From assembly GCA_045587205.1 (NCBI GenBank), contig JAZNBV010000054.1, positions 1 to 12,423 on the forward strand: a stretch of DNA of 12,423 nt, read 5' to 3'. Shown here piece by piece: positions 1 to 5,533 of the stretch. Position numbers and translations under genes: made by a program. Origin of the DNA: SIG78 sp045587205. GTDB taxonomy: Bacteria > Verrucomicrobiota > Lentisphaeria > Victivallales > Victivallaceae. The first letter of the stretch is position 1. Every line of letters starts with the position of its first letter. The notes under the pieces were generated by a model. That model saw nothing but the letters and a program-made list of their open reading frames with translations. It was not told the DNA's origin and did not search any database.

Positions 1-115
1 AGCTGCCGCTCCCAAGGCCCGCCGTCCCCGCAAGGCCGCTGCTGAAGGCGAAACCAAAAAACGCGCTCCCCGCAAGGCTGCAGCCAAAGCTGAAGAAGCT
101 CCCAAGGCTGAATAA
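1..115 (+). CDS. rpsB: C-terminal tail of probable 30S ribosomal protein S2 (5' end cut off by window)
   Basis: The frame starting at base 2 is open and ends at TAA 113-115. It encodes about 37 residues that are almost entirely Ala, Lys, Arg, Pro and Glu, with a repeated PRKAAA element and a final EEAPKAE. Nothing of a folded domain is visible. The assignment to S2 rests on position: this frame ends 35 bases before tsf, and rpsB-tsf is one of the most conserved bacterial gene pairs. Some bacterial S2 proteins carry basic low-complexity C-terminal extensions. The composition resembles the tail of S16 in this window but is more basic. The S2 identity is an inference; it could be the end of another Lys/Ala-rich protein. 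Confidence 0.6.
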   Translation, partial: AAAPKARRPRKAAAEGETKKRAPRKAAAKAEEAPKAE

Positions 116-150
116 TTTAACGATATAGAAGATTTTCAGGAGATAATACA

Positions 151-945
151 ATGATCACTGCTGATGTAGTCAAGAAGCTCCGGGATATGACCGGTGCCGG
201 TATGATGGATTGCAAACGTGCGCTTACCGAAGCCAACGGCGATATGGAAAAGGCTGTTGACGTTCTGCGTAAATCCGGTGCTGCCAAGGCCGAAAAGAAA
301 TCCGGCCGCGCCACCAAAGAAGGCAAGATCGCCTGCCTGATCGATGGTAATGTCGGTGCAATGGTCGAAGTTCTGTGCGAAACTGACTTTGTTGCCAAGA
401 CCGATAAGTTCAATGCCTATCTGGCTGATCTGCTCAAGCGTATCGCTGCCGGCGAAGGCAACGGTTGCATAAGCGAAAAAGTTCAGGAAGCTGAAAAAGA
501 AGCGATGGTCGCTCTGATTGCCACTATCGGTGAAAATATGCAGATCCGCCGCGCTGCCCGCTGGGCCGCCGACGGCAAACTTGCCAGCTACATCCATATG
601 GCCGGCCGTATCGGCGTGCTGGTTGAAGTCGAAGGCACTGCCGATGAAGAACTGCTCAAGAATGTCTGTATGCACATTGCCGCGTTCAACCCCAGTTTCA
701 TCGACCGCAGCGAAGTTCCGGCTGAATGGATCGCCCGCGAAAAGGAAATCGCCGCGGCTCAGCTCGCCGGCAAGCCTGCTGAAATGATCGAAAAGATTGT
801 TATGGGCAAGATCAACAAGCGCTACACCGAAGTGTGTCTGATGGATCAGCCCTGGATTATGGACGACAAAGCCAGTCTGGCCAAGCTCTACAAGGATCTG
901 AAGGTCAAGCGTTTCGCCCGCTGGGAAATCGGCGAAGAACTCTGA
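151..945 (+). CDS. tsf: Translation elongation factor Ts (EF-Ts)
   Basis: EF-Ts is the guanine-nucleotide exchange factor that recharges EF-Tu in the cytoplasm. The 264-residue product starts with the family's UBA-like domain (residues 1-40, with RDMTGAGMMDCKRAL). It contains the signature TDFVA at 78-82, whose Asp-Phe inserts beside the EF-Tu nucleotide pocket. Two alpha/beta core subdomains follow, and it ends FARWEIGEEL. It is slightly shorter than the roughly 280-residue E. coli protein, with no obvious gap. The ATG at 151 is set by AGGAGA at 138-143. Codon use is strongly biased, as expected for a highly expressed gene. It probably shares a transcript with the upstream rpsB-like gene and is closed by the terminator at 967-997. 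Confidence 0.97.
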   Translation: MITADVVKKLRDMTGAGMMDCKRALTEANGDMEKAVDVLRKSGAAKAEKKSGRATKEGKIACLIDGNVGAMVEVLCETDFVAKTDKFNAYLADLLKRIAAGEGNGCISEKVQEAEKEAMVALIATIGENMQIRRAARWAADGKLASYIHMAGRIGVLVEVEGTADEELLKNVCMHIAAFNPSFIDRSEVPAEWIAREKEIAAAQLAGKPAEMIEKIVMGKINKRYTEVCLMDQPWIMDDKASLAKLYKDLKVKRFARWEIGEEL

Positions 946-966
946 TTGTAAATCAGTAAAATTACA

Positions 967-997
967 GGCGTCCGGTTTGAATCCGGACGCCTTTTTT
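967..997 (+). terminator. Intrinsic terminator after tsf
   Basis: A perfect 9-bp GC-rich stem (967-975 with 983-991) has a 7-base loop and is followed directly by six T residues at 992-997. It lies 22 bases after the tsf stop and only 28 bases before the dgt start, so it separates the presumed rpsB-tsf transcript from dgt. Confidence 0.92.
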
Positions 998-1025
998 GTA
1001 ACATTTTACAAAAGGTTTGAATTTT

Positions 1026-2405
1026 ATGGCAATGCAGTGGAAAAAACTTTTGTCGGCACGCCGGTTGGGTTGCGCCCGTTCGGCGGGAGTACAGCAGGGG
1101 CGTTCTCCGTTTCAGCAGGATTTTGACCGGATCGTATTCTCGTCTTCGTTCCGGCTGCTCCACGATAAGGCACAGGTTTTTCCGCTGTCCGATGAAGACC
1201 ACGTCCGCACCCGTCTGACGCACAGTATTGAAACAGCCTCGATCGGACGCTCGCTGGGGGCAATTGCCGGGGTCGGTATTTGCAAGAGTCTCGGCGAAAC
1301 GGACATCCGCCCCAATCATATCGGTGAAATCGTGGCGGCGGCAAGTCTGGCGCACGATATAGGCAATCCGCCGTTCGGACACTCCGGTGAAGAATCTATC
1401 CGCTACTGGTTTACTCATTCGCCGGTTGCCGCAGAATTGCGCCGCCAGATGAACGCTGATGAAATAGCAGATATTGACCGTTACGAAGGCAATGCCCAGG
1501 GATTCCGGGTGCTGTCGCGGTTGGAAATGCCGGAAAATTACGGCGGTATGCAGCTGACCTGCGCGACGCTGGGTGCGGTGGCAAAGTATCCGGTTACTGC
1601 ATCGGCAAAAGTGCGTCCGGCGGGTGTTGCCGGCAAGAAATTCAACTTTTTCCAGTCGGATAAAGCGCTGTTCGATGAAGTTGCCGCCACGTGTGGGCTG
1701 CTGCCGGTGGGCTGTTGCGGAGAAGGTTACTGCCGTCATCCGCTGGCTTTTCTGGTGGAGGCTGCTGACGATGTTACTTACCGGATAGTTGATTTTGAAG
1801 ATGGCCACCTGCTCAAGATCATTGAATACTGGGAATTGGAAAATCTGATGCTGCGGATAATCGGCGACGCCGGCGAAACCCGCGAACGGCTCAAACTCAT
1901 TCCCAATGAACGCCGCCGGGTGGAGATGCTGCGCGCTATGACACTGGGGGCGCTGGTTAAACAGTTGACCAAAACATTTCTTGAATACGAAGATGTTATG
2001 CTGGCGGGGGAACTTGAAAAACCGCTGATCGATCTGATCCCCGCCGGGAAAATTTTAGCGGAAATTTACGATATAAGTGTGGAAAAAATCTACACCTACC
2101 GCCGTGCTACGGAAATCGGTGTTGCCGGATATGAACTTACCAGCGGGCTGCTGGATGTGCTGGTAAGCGCGGTGGAAGAATATGTCGATGCAGTCAGGCG
2201 TAACGAAAAACCCGAACCCCGCAGCCGCCGTTTGATGGGATTGCTGCCGGCAAGCTGCTGTGAGCCGGAAAATCCGGAATGGATGCAGAGTGCGTATTGC
2301 CGGCTGCAGAGATTGCTGGATTATTTTACCAGTATGACGGATACAAATGCGGTATCGACATTTAAAAAGATAAAGGGTATTTCCCTGCCCGGAATGCTTT
2401 TTTAA
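1026..2405 (+). CDS. dgt: Deoxyguanosine triphosphate triphosphohydrolase-like protein (HD-domain dNTPase)
   Basis: Dgt-family enzymes hydrolyse dNTPs to the deoxynucleoside and triphosphate, affecting dNTP balance. The product is 459 residues from ATG 1026. The N-terminal signature RSPFQQDFDRIVFSSSFR is followed by TRLTHSIE (His66), the HD pair in LAHDIGNPPFGHSGE (His110-Asp111), and EAADDVTYRIVDFEDG near 245-260 carrying the last metal-binding Asp. All four elements of the HD metal site are present. Length is close to E. coli Dgt (about 505). Substrate range cannot be read from sequence; many family members accept several dNTPs. AAAGG at 1011-1015 is about 10 bases before ATG 1026; an in-frame TTG at 1017 is too close to it and ATG 1032 too far. 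Codon use is less biased than in the ribosomal genes. No terminator is visible after it. Confidence 0.92.
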   Translation: MAMQWKKLLSARRLGCARSAGVQQGRSPFQQDFDRIVFSSSFRLLHDKAQVFPLSDEDHVRTRLTHSIETASIGRSLGAIAGVGICKSLGETDIRPNHIGEIVAAASLAHDIGNPPFGHSGEESIRYWFTHSPVAAELRRQMNADEIADIDRYEGNAQGFRVLSRLEMPENYGGMQLTCATLGAVAKYPVTASAKVRPAGVAGKKFNFFQSDKALFDEVAATCGLLPVGCCGEGYCRHPLAFLVEAADDVTYRIVDFEDGHLLKIIEYWELENLMLRIIGDAGETRERLKLIPNERRRVEMLRAMTLGALVKQLTKTFLEYEDVMLAGELEKPLIDLIPAGKILAEIYDISVEKIYTYRRATEIGVAGYELTSGLLDVLVSAVEEYVDAVRRNEKPEPRSRRLMGLLPASCCEPENPEWMQSAYCRLQRLLDYFTSMTDTNAVSTFKKIKGISLPGMLF

Positions 2406-2652
2406 GGCATATAAAAGGTAAAAAGAGGAAAAATCAATTAAATTTTGGTTTATTTCTTGCGTAAACACCTTATGCGTGATATATTAAATGTCCTTGAAAA
2501 TGTAATTGTTTTATACATATAAATAAAAATTATTAAAACCGCCTGAAGGTTTTGTGCGTTTTTCAAGTGAGTTTGTGCGGCGAAATTTGTCCCCTTGCCG
2601 GCAGATGAGCGCGGAAAACGGCAGAATGCGGATGGCAAAAAGAGGAAAAGAA
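2406..2652 (+). promoter_or_regulatory. AT-rich leader upstream of rpsP with candidate sigma-70 promoters
   Basis: This 247-base gap holds no gene. Two promoter-like pairs are visible. One is TTGCGT (2457-2462), a 17-base spacer, then TATATT (2480-2485). The other is TTGAAA (2494-2499), an 18-base spacer, then TATAAA (2518-2523). Either would give a leader of roughly 120-160 bases on the rpsP transcript. A small hairpin follows at 2535-2553. The frame is open into rpsP from 2554, with in-frame ATGs at 2605, 2626 and 2632, but none has a good SD and S16 proteins begin at the MAVRIR position. Promoter calls are by eye against consensus. Confidence 0.5.
2535..2553 (+). other. Small leader hairpin before rpsP
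   Basis: AAAACC at 2535-2540 can pair with GGTTTT at 2548-2553 across a 7-base loop. It is followed by mixed sequence with a T-run a few bases later (GTGCGTTTTT). The stem is short and weak, so this may be chance or a minor attenuator-like structure in the S16 leader. Confidence 0.25.
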
Positions 2653-3036
2653 ATGGCAGTCAGAATCAGAATGAAGCGTACCGGCGGCACCAACAACAGC
2701 TGCTTCCGGGTAGTCGTGATGGATCAGTGCGCACAGCGCGATGGCAAAGCGATTGAAGAAATCGGTTTTTACAACCCCAACAGCAAGGTCGAAACCCTTA
2801 ACGTTGATCGCTATGATTACTGGTTGAGCGTCGGTGCTCAGCCCAGCGAAACCGTCGAAGCTGTGGCAAAACGTATCAAGAACAATATCTCTTTGGCGGA
2901 TCTCGTTCGCAAGCCGACGATCTCCAAGAAAGCCAAAGCCAAGGCGGAAGCCGAAGCCAAGGCCAAGGCGGAAGCTGAAGCCGCAGCCGCCGCAGCAGCG
3001 GAAGCTCCGGCTGAAGAAGCTCCGGCTGAAGCGTAA
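2653..3036 (+). CDS. rpsP: 30S ribosomal protein S16 with Ala/Glu/Lys-rich C-terminal tail
   Basis: S16 is an early-binding protein of the small ribosomal subunit. The start at ATG 2653 gives the conserved MAVRIRMKRTGG opening and is preceded by AGAGGA (2641-2646) with 6 bases of spacing. The core (residues 1-90) has the family features FRVVVMD, EEIGFYNP, and a C-terminal helix ending near LADLVRKPTI. S16 usually ends near here at 80-90 residues. This protein runs to 127, with a tail of about 36 residues made of Ala, Lys and Glu (two AKAKAEAE units, a poly-Ala stretch, then EAPAEEAPAEA). The tail is probably disordered or helical and solvent exposed; its function is unknown. This is the first gene of the rpsP-khpA-trmD-rplS-rnhB run. 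Confidence 0.96.
   Translation: MAVRIRMKRTGGTNNSCFRVVVMDQCAQRDGKAIEEIGFYNPNSKVETLNVDRYDYWLSVGAQPSETVEAVAKRIKNNISLADLVRKPTISKKAKAKAEAEAKAKAEAEAAAAAAAEAPAEEAPAEA
2932..3030 (+). repeat. Short tandem repeats encoding the S16 tail
   Basis: Two 24-base units (2932-2955 and 2956-2979) differ at two bases and each encodes AKAKAEAE. Further on, two perfect 15-base units (3001-3015 and 3016-3030) each encode EAPAE. The near-identity at DNA level suggests the tail grew by recent slippage or duplication, and its length may vary between strains. Confidence 0.85.
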
Positions 3037-3064
3037 GCTGTTTTCGGCAGCTTGAATAACCGAA

Positions 3065-3096
3065 TAGTCAGTTGTTCTTCAAGAGGCAACTGACTG
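3065..3096 (+). other. Hairpin between rpsP and khpA
   Basis: A perfect 9-bp stem, AGTCAGTTG at 3066-3074 with CAACTGACT at 3087-3095, can gain an outer U-G pair (3065/3096) and inner wobble pairs. It is not followed by a T-run, so it is not a standard terminator. It lies between a highly expressed ribosomal gene and a weaker gene. It could be an RNA processing or 3'-stabilising element that separates their expression; that role is inferred. Confidence 0.6.
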
Positions 3097-3199
3097 CTCC
3101 GGATTGCCGGTCGGGAATGGGCATAAGTACTTGGCTGAAGTTGTGGAGAGTATTGGTGCTGATTCTTTCGGTAATTTGGAAATTTGGGAGTCAGAGAAG

Positions 3200-3514
3200 A
3201 TGTTTAAATCATTGCTGAAGTTGTTCGGTATCGGTGGAAAATCCTGCAGCTGCTGCGGTTGCAGTGATGACAAGATCCGTGAACTTGAACACTTTGTGGA
3301 TTATGTGGTCCGGGCGTTGGTCGATTTCCCGGACGAAGTGAATGTTTCTTCCAGTGCAACGGAAAACGGTACGGTCATCCGTATCGATTGCCGCAAGGAA
3401 GATATCGGCAAGGTCGTTGGCAAACGCGGCAAGACCATTATGGCGATCCGTTCGCTGGTCTCGGGTGCCGGCGGCCGTCTGCAGCAGCGTATTTCTGTTG
3501 AAGTCGTTGACTGA
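3200..3514 (+). CDS. khpA: KhpA-like KH-domain RNA-binding protein with N-terminal Cys-rich extension
   Basis: KhpA proteins are small single-KH-domain RNA-binding proteins, commonly encoded beside rpsP and acting with the Jag/KhpB protein where studied. The 104-residue product contains the family core from about residue 25: a helix with FVDYVVRALVDFPDEVNV, then IDCRKEDIGKVVGKRGKTIMAIRSLV, where GKRG (74-77) is the RNA-contacting GxxG loop, and a final strand RISVEVVD. Ahead of the core is an unusual N-terminus: an amphipathic-looking MFKSLLKLFG followed by a CxCCxC cluster (Cys16, 18, 19, 21). ATG 3200 has GGAG (3187-3190) 9 bases upstream. The frame is open further upstream, but only non-ATG starts without an SD are available. 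Gene identity is firm; the role of the extension is unknown. Confidence 0.88.
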   Translation: MFKSLLKLFGIGGKSCSCCGCSDDKIRELEHFVDYVVRALVDFPDEVNVSSSATENGTVIRIDCRKEDIGKVVGKRGKTIMAIRSLVSGAGGRLQQRISVEVVD

Positions 3515-3555
3515 CAGATCGATCCGGTTGAACCGGGAGAACGGTGAATTGCTTT

Positions 3556-4356
3556 ATGAAAATTGAAGTATTGACGCTTTTCCCGGAAATCTATCCGGGG
3601 CCGCTGGGATCCAGTGTCATCGGCCGGGCTATTGAGAACGGCATACTGGATCTCCGGGCAGTGGATCTGCGTAATTATACGCACGACAAACGCGGCACAG
3701 TGGATGATTCGCCATACGGCGGAGGTCCCGGAATGCTGATGAAGGTCGAACCGCTGACCGAGGCGCTGGAGGATTTGAAGAGCGCGGGCAAACGGGTTAT
3801 CCTGATGGGACCGCGCGGCCGTAAGTTTGATCAGAAGATCGCCCGCGAATTGGCGCAGGAAAAAGAGCTGCTGTTGGTTTGCGGACATTATGAGGGTTTG
3901 GATGAGCGGGTGCGTCTGCTCCACAATTGTGAAGAACTCTCCATAGGCGATTATGTTTTGACCAGCGGTAATCTGGCGGCGATGGTGGTCGTTGATGCGG
4001 TGACCAGGCTGCTGCCCGGTGCGCTGGGATGCGATGAATCGGGCGAAGATGAGTCCTTTTCGGAGGGATTGCTCGAGTATCCGCAGTACACGCGCCCGGT
4101 GGAATTCCGCAATTTGCGGGTGCCGGAAGTGCTGCAGAGCGGTGATCACGCGGCAATAAAACGCTGGCGGCGGCTCCAGTCGGAGCGCTTGACACGGCGT
4201 TTGCGGCCGGATCTGTATAAAAAGGCGGTATTTGACCGTTTGAGTCAAATATCGATGAAAGAGTGGAAAAAAACAACTAAAAAGTTTTTGATACAAAAGG
4301 AGACATTGAAAAATGGAAATTCTCAAGAAAGTCGCTCAGGAATACCTGAAAAGTGA
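3556..4356 (+). CDS. trmD: tRNA (guanine-N1-)-methyltransferase TrmD
   Basis: TrmD methylates G37 next to the anticodon of tRNAs with G36, using S-adenosylmethionine, and so prevents +1 frameshifts. It is a dimeric SPOUT-class enzyme. The 266-residue product shows THDKRGTVDDSPYGGGPGM, the knotted SAM site (ILMGPRGRKFDQ, LVCGHYEGLDERV, IGDYVLTSGNLAAM), and EDESFSEGLLEYPQYTRP, which carries the catalytic Asp region. The C-terminal tRNA-binding domain includes GDHAAIKRWRR. Family members start near MKIEVLTLFPE, so I use ATG 3556, but the best SD (GGGAGA, 3535-3540) is 15 bases away. GTG 3544, four codons upstream, is only 3 bases from that SD and is a possible alternative. The end is Lys-rich and runs 44 bases into rplS. 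rimM, usually just upstream, is absent. Confidence 0.95.
   Translation: MKIEVLTLFPEIYPGPLGSSVIGRAIENGILDLRAVDLRNYTHDKRGTVDDSPYGGGPGMLMKVEPLTEALEDLKSAGKRVILMGPRGRKFDQKIARELAQEKELLLVCGHYEGLDERVRLLHNCEELSIGDYVLTSGNLAAMVVVDAVTRLLPGALGCDESGEDESFSEGLLEYPQYTRPVEFRNLRVPEVLQSGDHAAIKRWRRLQSERLTRRLRPDLYKKAVFDRLSQISMKEWKKTTKKFLIQKETLKNGNSQESRSGIPEK
4226..4254 (+). other. Hairpin in the 3' part of trmD, upstream of rplS
   Basis: CGGTATTTGAC at 4226-4236 pairs with GTCAAATATCG at 4244-4254 over 11 bp, with one G-U pair and a 7-base loop. No T-run follows. It lies within the trmD coding region about 60 bases before the rplS start. In E. coli the L19 protein is made at far higher levels than TrmD, so a processing or stability element here would make sense, but that function is inferred. 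Confidence 0.5.
4298..4303 (+). promoter_or_regulatory. Shine-Dalgarno of rplS, located inside trmD
   Basis: AGGAGA lies 9 bases before ATG 4313 and is inside the trmD reading frame. It gives rplS its own strong ribosome entry, independent of trmD termination, which occurs 41 bases past the rplS start codon. Confidence 0.8.
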
Positions 4357-4663
4357 AGTGACCGAGTTTTCCGTCGGCGACACCGTCAAGGTTTATGTGA
4401 AGATCGTCGAAGGTGACAACGAACGTATTCAGGCGTTCACCGGTACTGTTATTGCCCGCAACGGCAGCGGCATTGCTGAAACTTTCACCGTCCGCCGCGT
4501 GGCGTTCGGCGAAGGTGTGGAACGTGTTTTCCGTATCCACAGCCCCCGTATTGACAAGATCGAAGTCACCCGCCGCGGTAAAGTCCGCCGTGCCAAACTC
4601 TATTATTTGCGCGACAAAGTCGGTAAGGCTGCCCGCGTTAAGGAGCTGCGCGACGTCCGGTAA
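4313..4663 (+). CDS. rplS: 50S ribosomal protein L19
   Basis: L19 is a large-subunit protein near the interface with the 30S subunit. The 116-residue product is full length and has the family pattern: FSVGDTVKVYVKIVEGDNERIQAFTGTVIARNG in the first half, then FTVRRVAFGEGVERVFRIHSP and RRGKVRRAKLYYLR in the second. The first 44 bases overlap the end of trmD in a different frame. Codon use is strongly biased toward the same codons as the other ribosomal genes. The TAA stop at 4661-4663 is followed after six bases by the rnhB start, suggesting translational coupling. Confidence 0.97.
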   Translation: MEILKKVAQEYLKSEVTEFSVGDTVKVYVKIVEGDNERIQAFTGTVIARNGSGIAETFTVRRVAFGEGVERVFRIHSPRIDKIEVTRRGKVRRAKLYYLRDKVGKAARVKELRDVR

Positions 4664-4669
4664 TTGATT

Positions 4670-5350
4670 ATGTCAGACAGGACAAAAGGCGGCGGGGGGC
4701 GATATCTTGCCGCCGATGACGAACTTCTCGCTCTGGAATACGCAAAGTATCAGGCGGGATTTCGTTTTGTAGTGGGTATAGATGAAGTCGGGCGCGGACC
4801 GCTGGCAGGACCGGTGGTGGCGGCGGCAGTCGGGTTTCCGCCTGGTGTGGAGATCCCGGCAGTGAATGACTCCAAGCAGTTGAGCTGTGAGCAGCGCGAG
4901 GAACTTGATAAAGCTATCCGCGCTGTTCCCGGGGTGAAAATAGCGATTGCCGAAGTTCCGGTGGAGGTCATTGACGAAATAAATATATTGCGTGCTACGC
5001 ACAAAGCTATGCGGGAAGCCGCGGCAGCGATTCCTGAAGCGGATTGTCTGCTGGTGGATGGTTTGCCGGTGCCGGGATTGCCTGCTGAATCTTTTTCGGT
5101 AGTCAAAGGCGATGCCAAATCGGCAAGTATAGCGGCGGCAAGCATAGCAGCTAAAGTGTACCGCGACCGGCTGATGGTTGAATTGGACAGCCGGTATCCG
5201 GGATACGGGTTTGCTGAAAACAAAGGTTACGGCACTGCCGGACATTTGAAAGCATTGAAAGAATTGGGTGTTACTCCGGTGCACCGCAGAAGTTTTGCTC
5301 CTGTGCGCGACATAATTGAGCCGCCGCCGGAACAGTTGGAACTTTTTTAA
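4670..5350 (+). CDS. rnhB: Ribonuclease HII with C-terminal clamp-binding-like motif
   Basis: RNase HII cuts RNA in RNA/DNA hybrids and starts removal of single ribonucleotides from DNA. The 226-residue product has GIDEVGRGPLAGPVV (catalytic Asp38 and Glu39, with the GRG loop at 41-43 that senses the ribonucleotide), LLVDGLP (Asp130), and VVKGDAKSASIAAASIAAK (Asp148). YPGYGF and HRRSFAPV are also conserved, so the DEDD metal site is complete. About 30 extra residues precede the first strand. The protein ends PPPEQLELF; QLELF (222-226) closely resembles the bacterial beta-clamp binding consensus QL(S/D)LF. ATG 4670 lacks a good SD and sits six bases after the rplS stop, so translation is probably coupled. 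Codon use is weakly biased. Confidence 0.95.
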   Translation: MSDRTKGGGGRYLAADDELLALEYAKYQAGFRFVVGIDEVGRGPLAGPVVAAAVGFPPGVEIPAVNDSKQLSCEQREELDKAIRAVPGVKIAIAEVPVEVIDEINILRATHKAMREAAAAIPEADCLLVDGLPVPGLPAESFSVVKGDAKSASIAAASIAAKVYRDRLMVELDSRYPGYGFAENKGYGTAGHLKALKELGVTPVHRRSFAPVRDIIEPPPEQLELF

Positions 5351-5533
5351 GCTTGTGAGAAAAAAAGTGGTTGCTATTGTGGAAAAAGTTTTTTGCCAAA
5401 GGAGGGATTCCCGCGTTACCGACGCGGGGCAGACTGCCGGGCATTGTTCAGGCATAATGGCTTGAAAAAGATGTATTGATCAAACTTTTAACATAAAAAT
5501 CACTCTATAAAAATATAAATTCAGGTGAATAAA
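5351..5533 (+). promoter_or_regulatory. Intergenic region and leader upstream of thrS
   Basis: This 183-base gap has no gene and no SD-linked small frame that I can support. It contains a 7-bp GC-rich hairpin (5410-5416 with 5422-5428, loop 5417-5421) without a T-run, a palindrome TTGATCAA at 5476-5483, and a very AT-rich final 70 bases with CATAAT at 5453-5458 and TATAAA at 5506-5511. Neither -10-like box has a good -35 at normal spacing. The region probably carries the thrS promoter and perhaps a control site, but I cannot place them with confidence. Confidence 0.4.

Noticed and set aside
2554..2652. N-terminal extension of S16 from GTG 2554 or ATGs at 2605, 2626 and 2632
   Set aside because: S16 proteins start at the MAVRIR position, and ATG 2653 has the best-placed SD. 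The upstream codons read as leader.
3104..3199. Upstream extension of khpA to a TTG at 3104
   Set aside because: The frame is open, but there is no SD at the TTG or other non-ATG codons, and ATG 3200 has GGAG at suitable spacing.
5351..5533. T-box riboswitch or missed TGS exon before thrS
   Set aside because: No T-box motif or terminator/antiterminator pair is visible, and an in-frame TAA at 5489 blocks extension of thrS.
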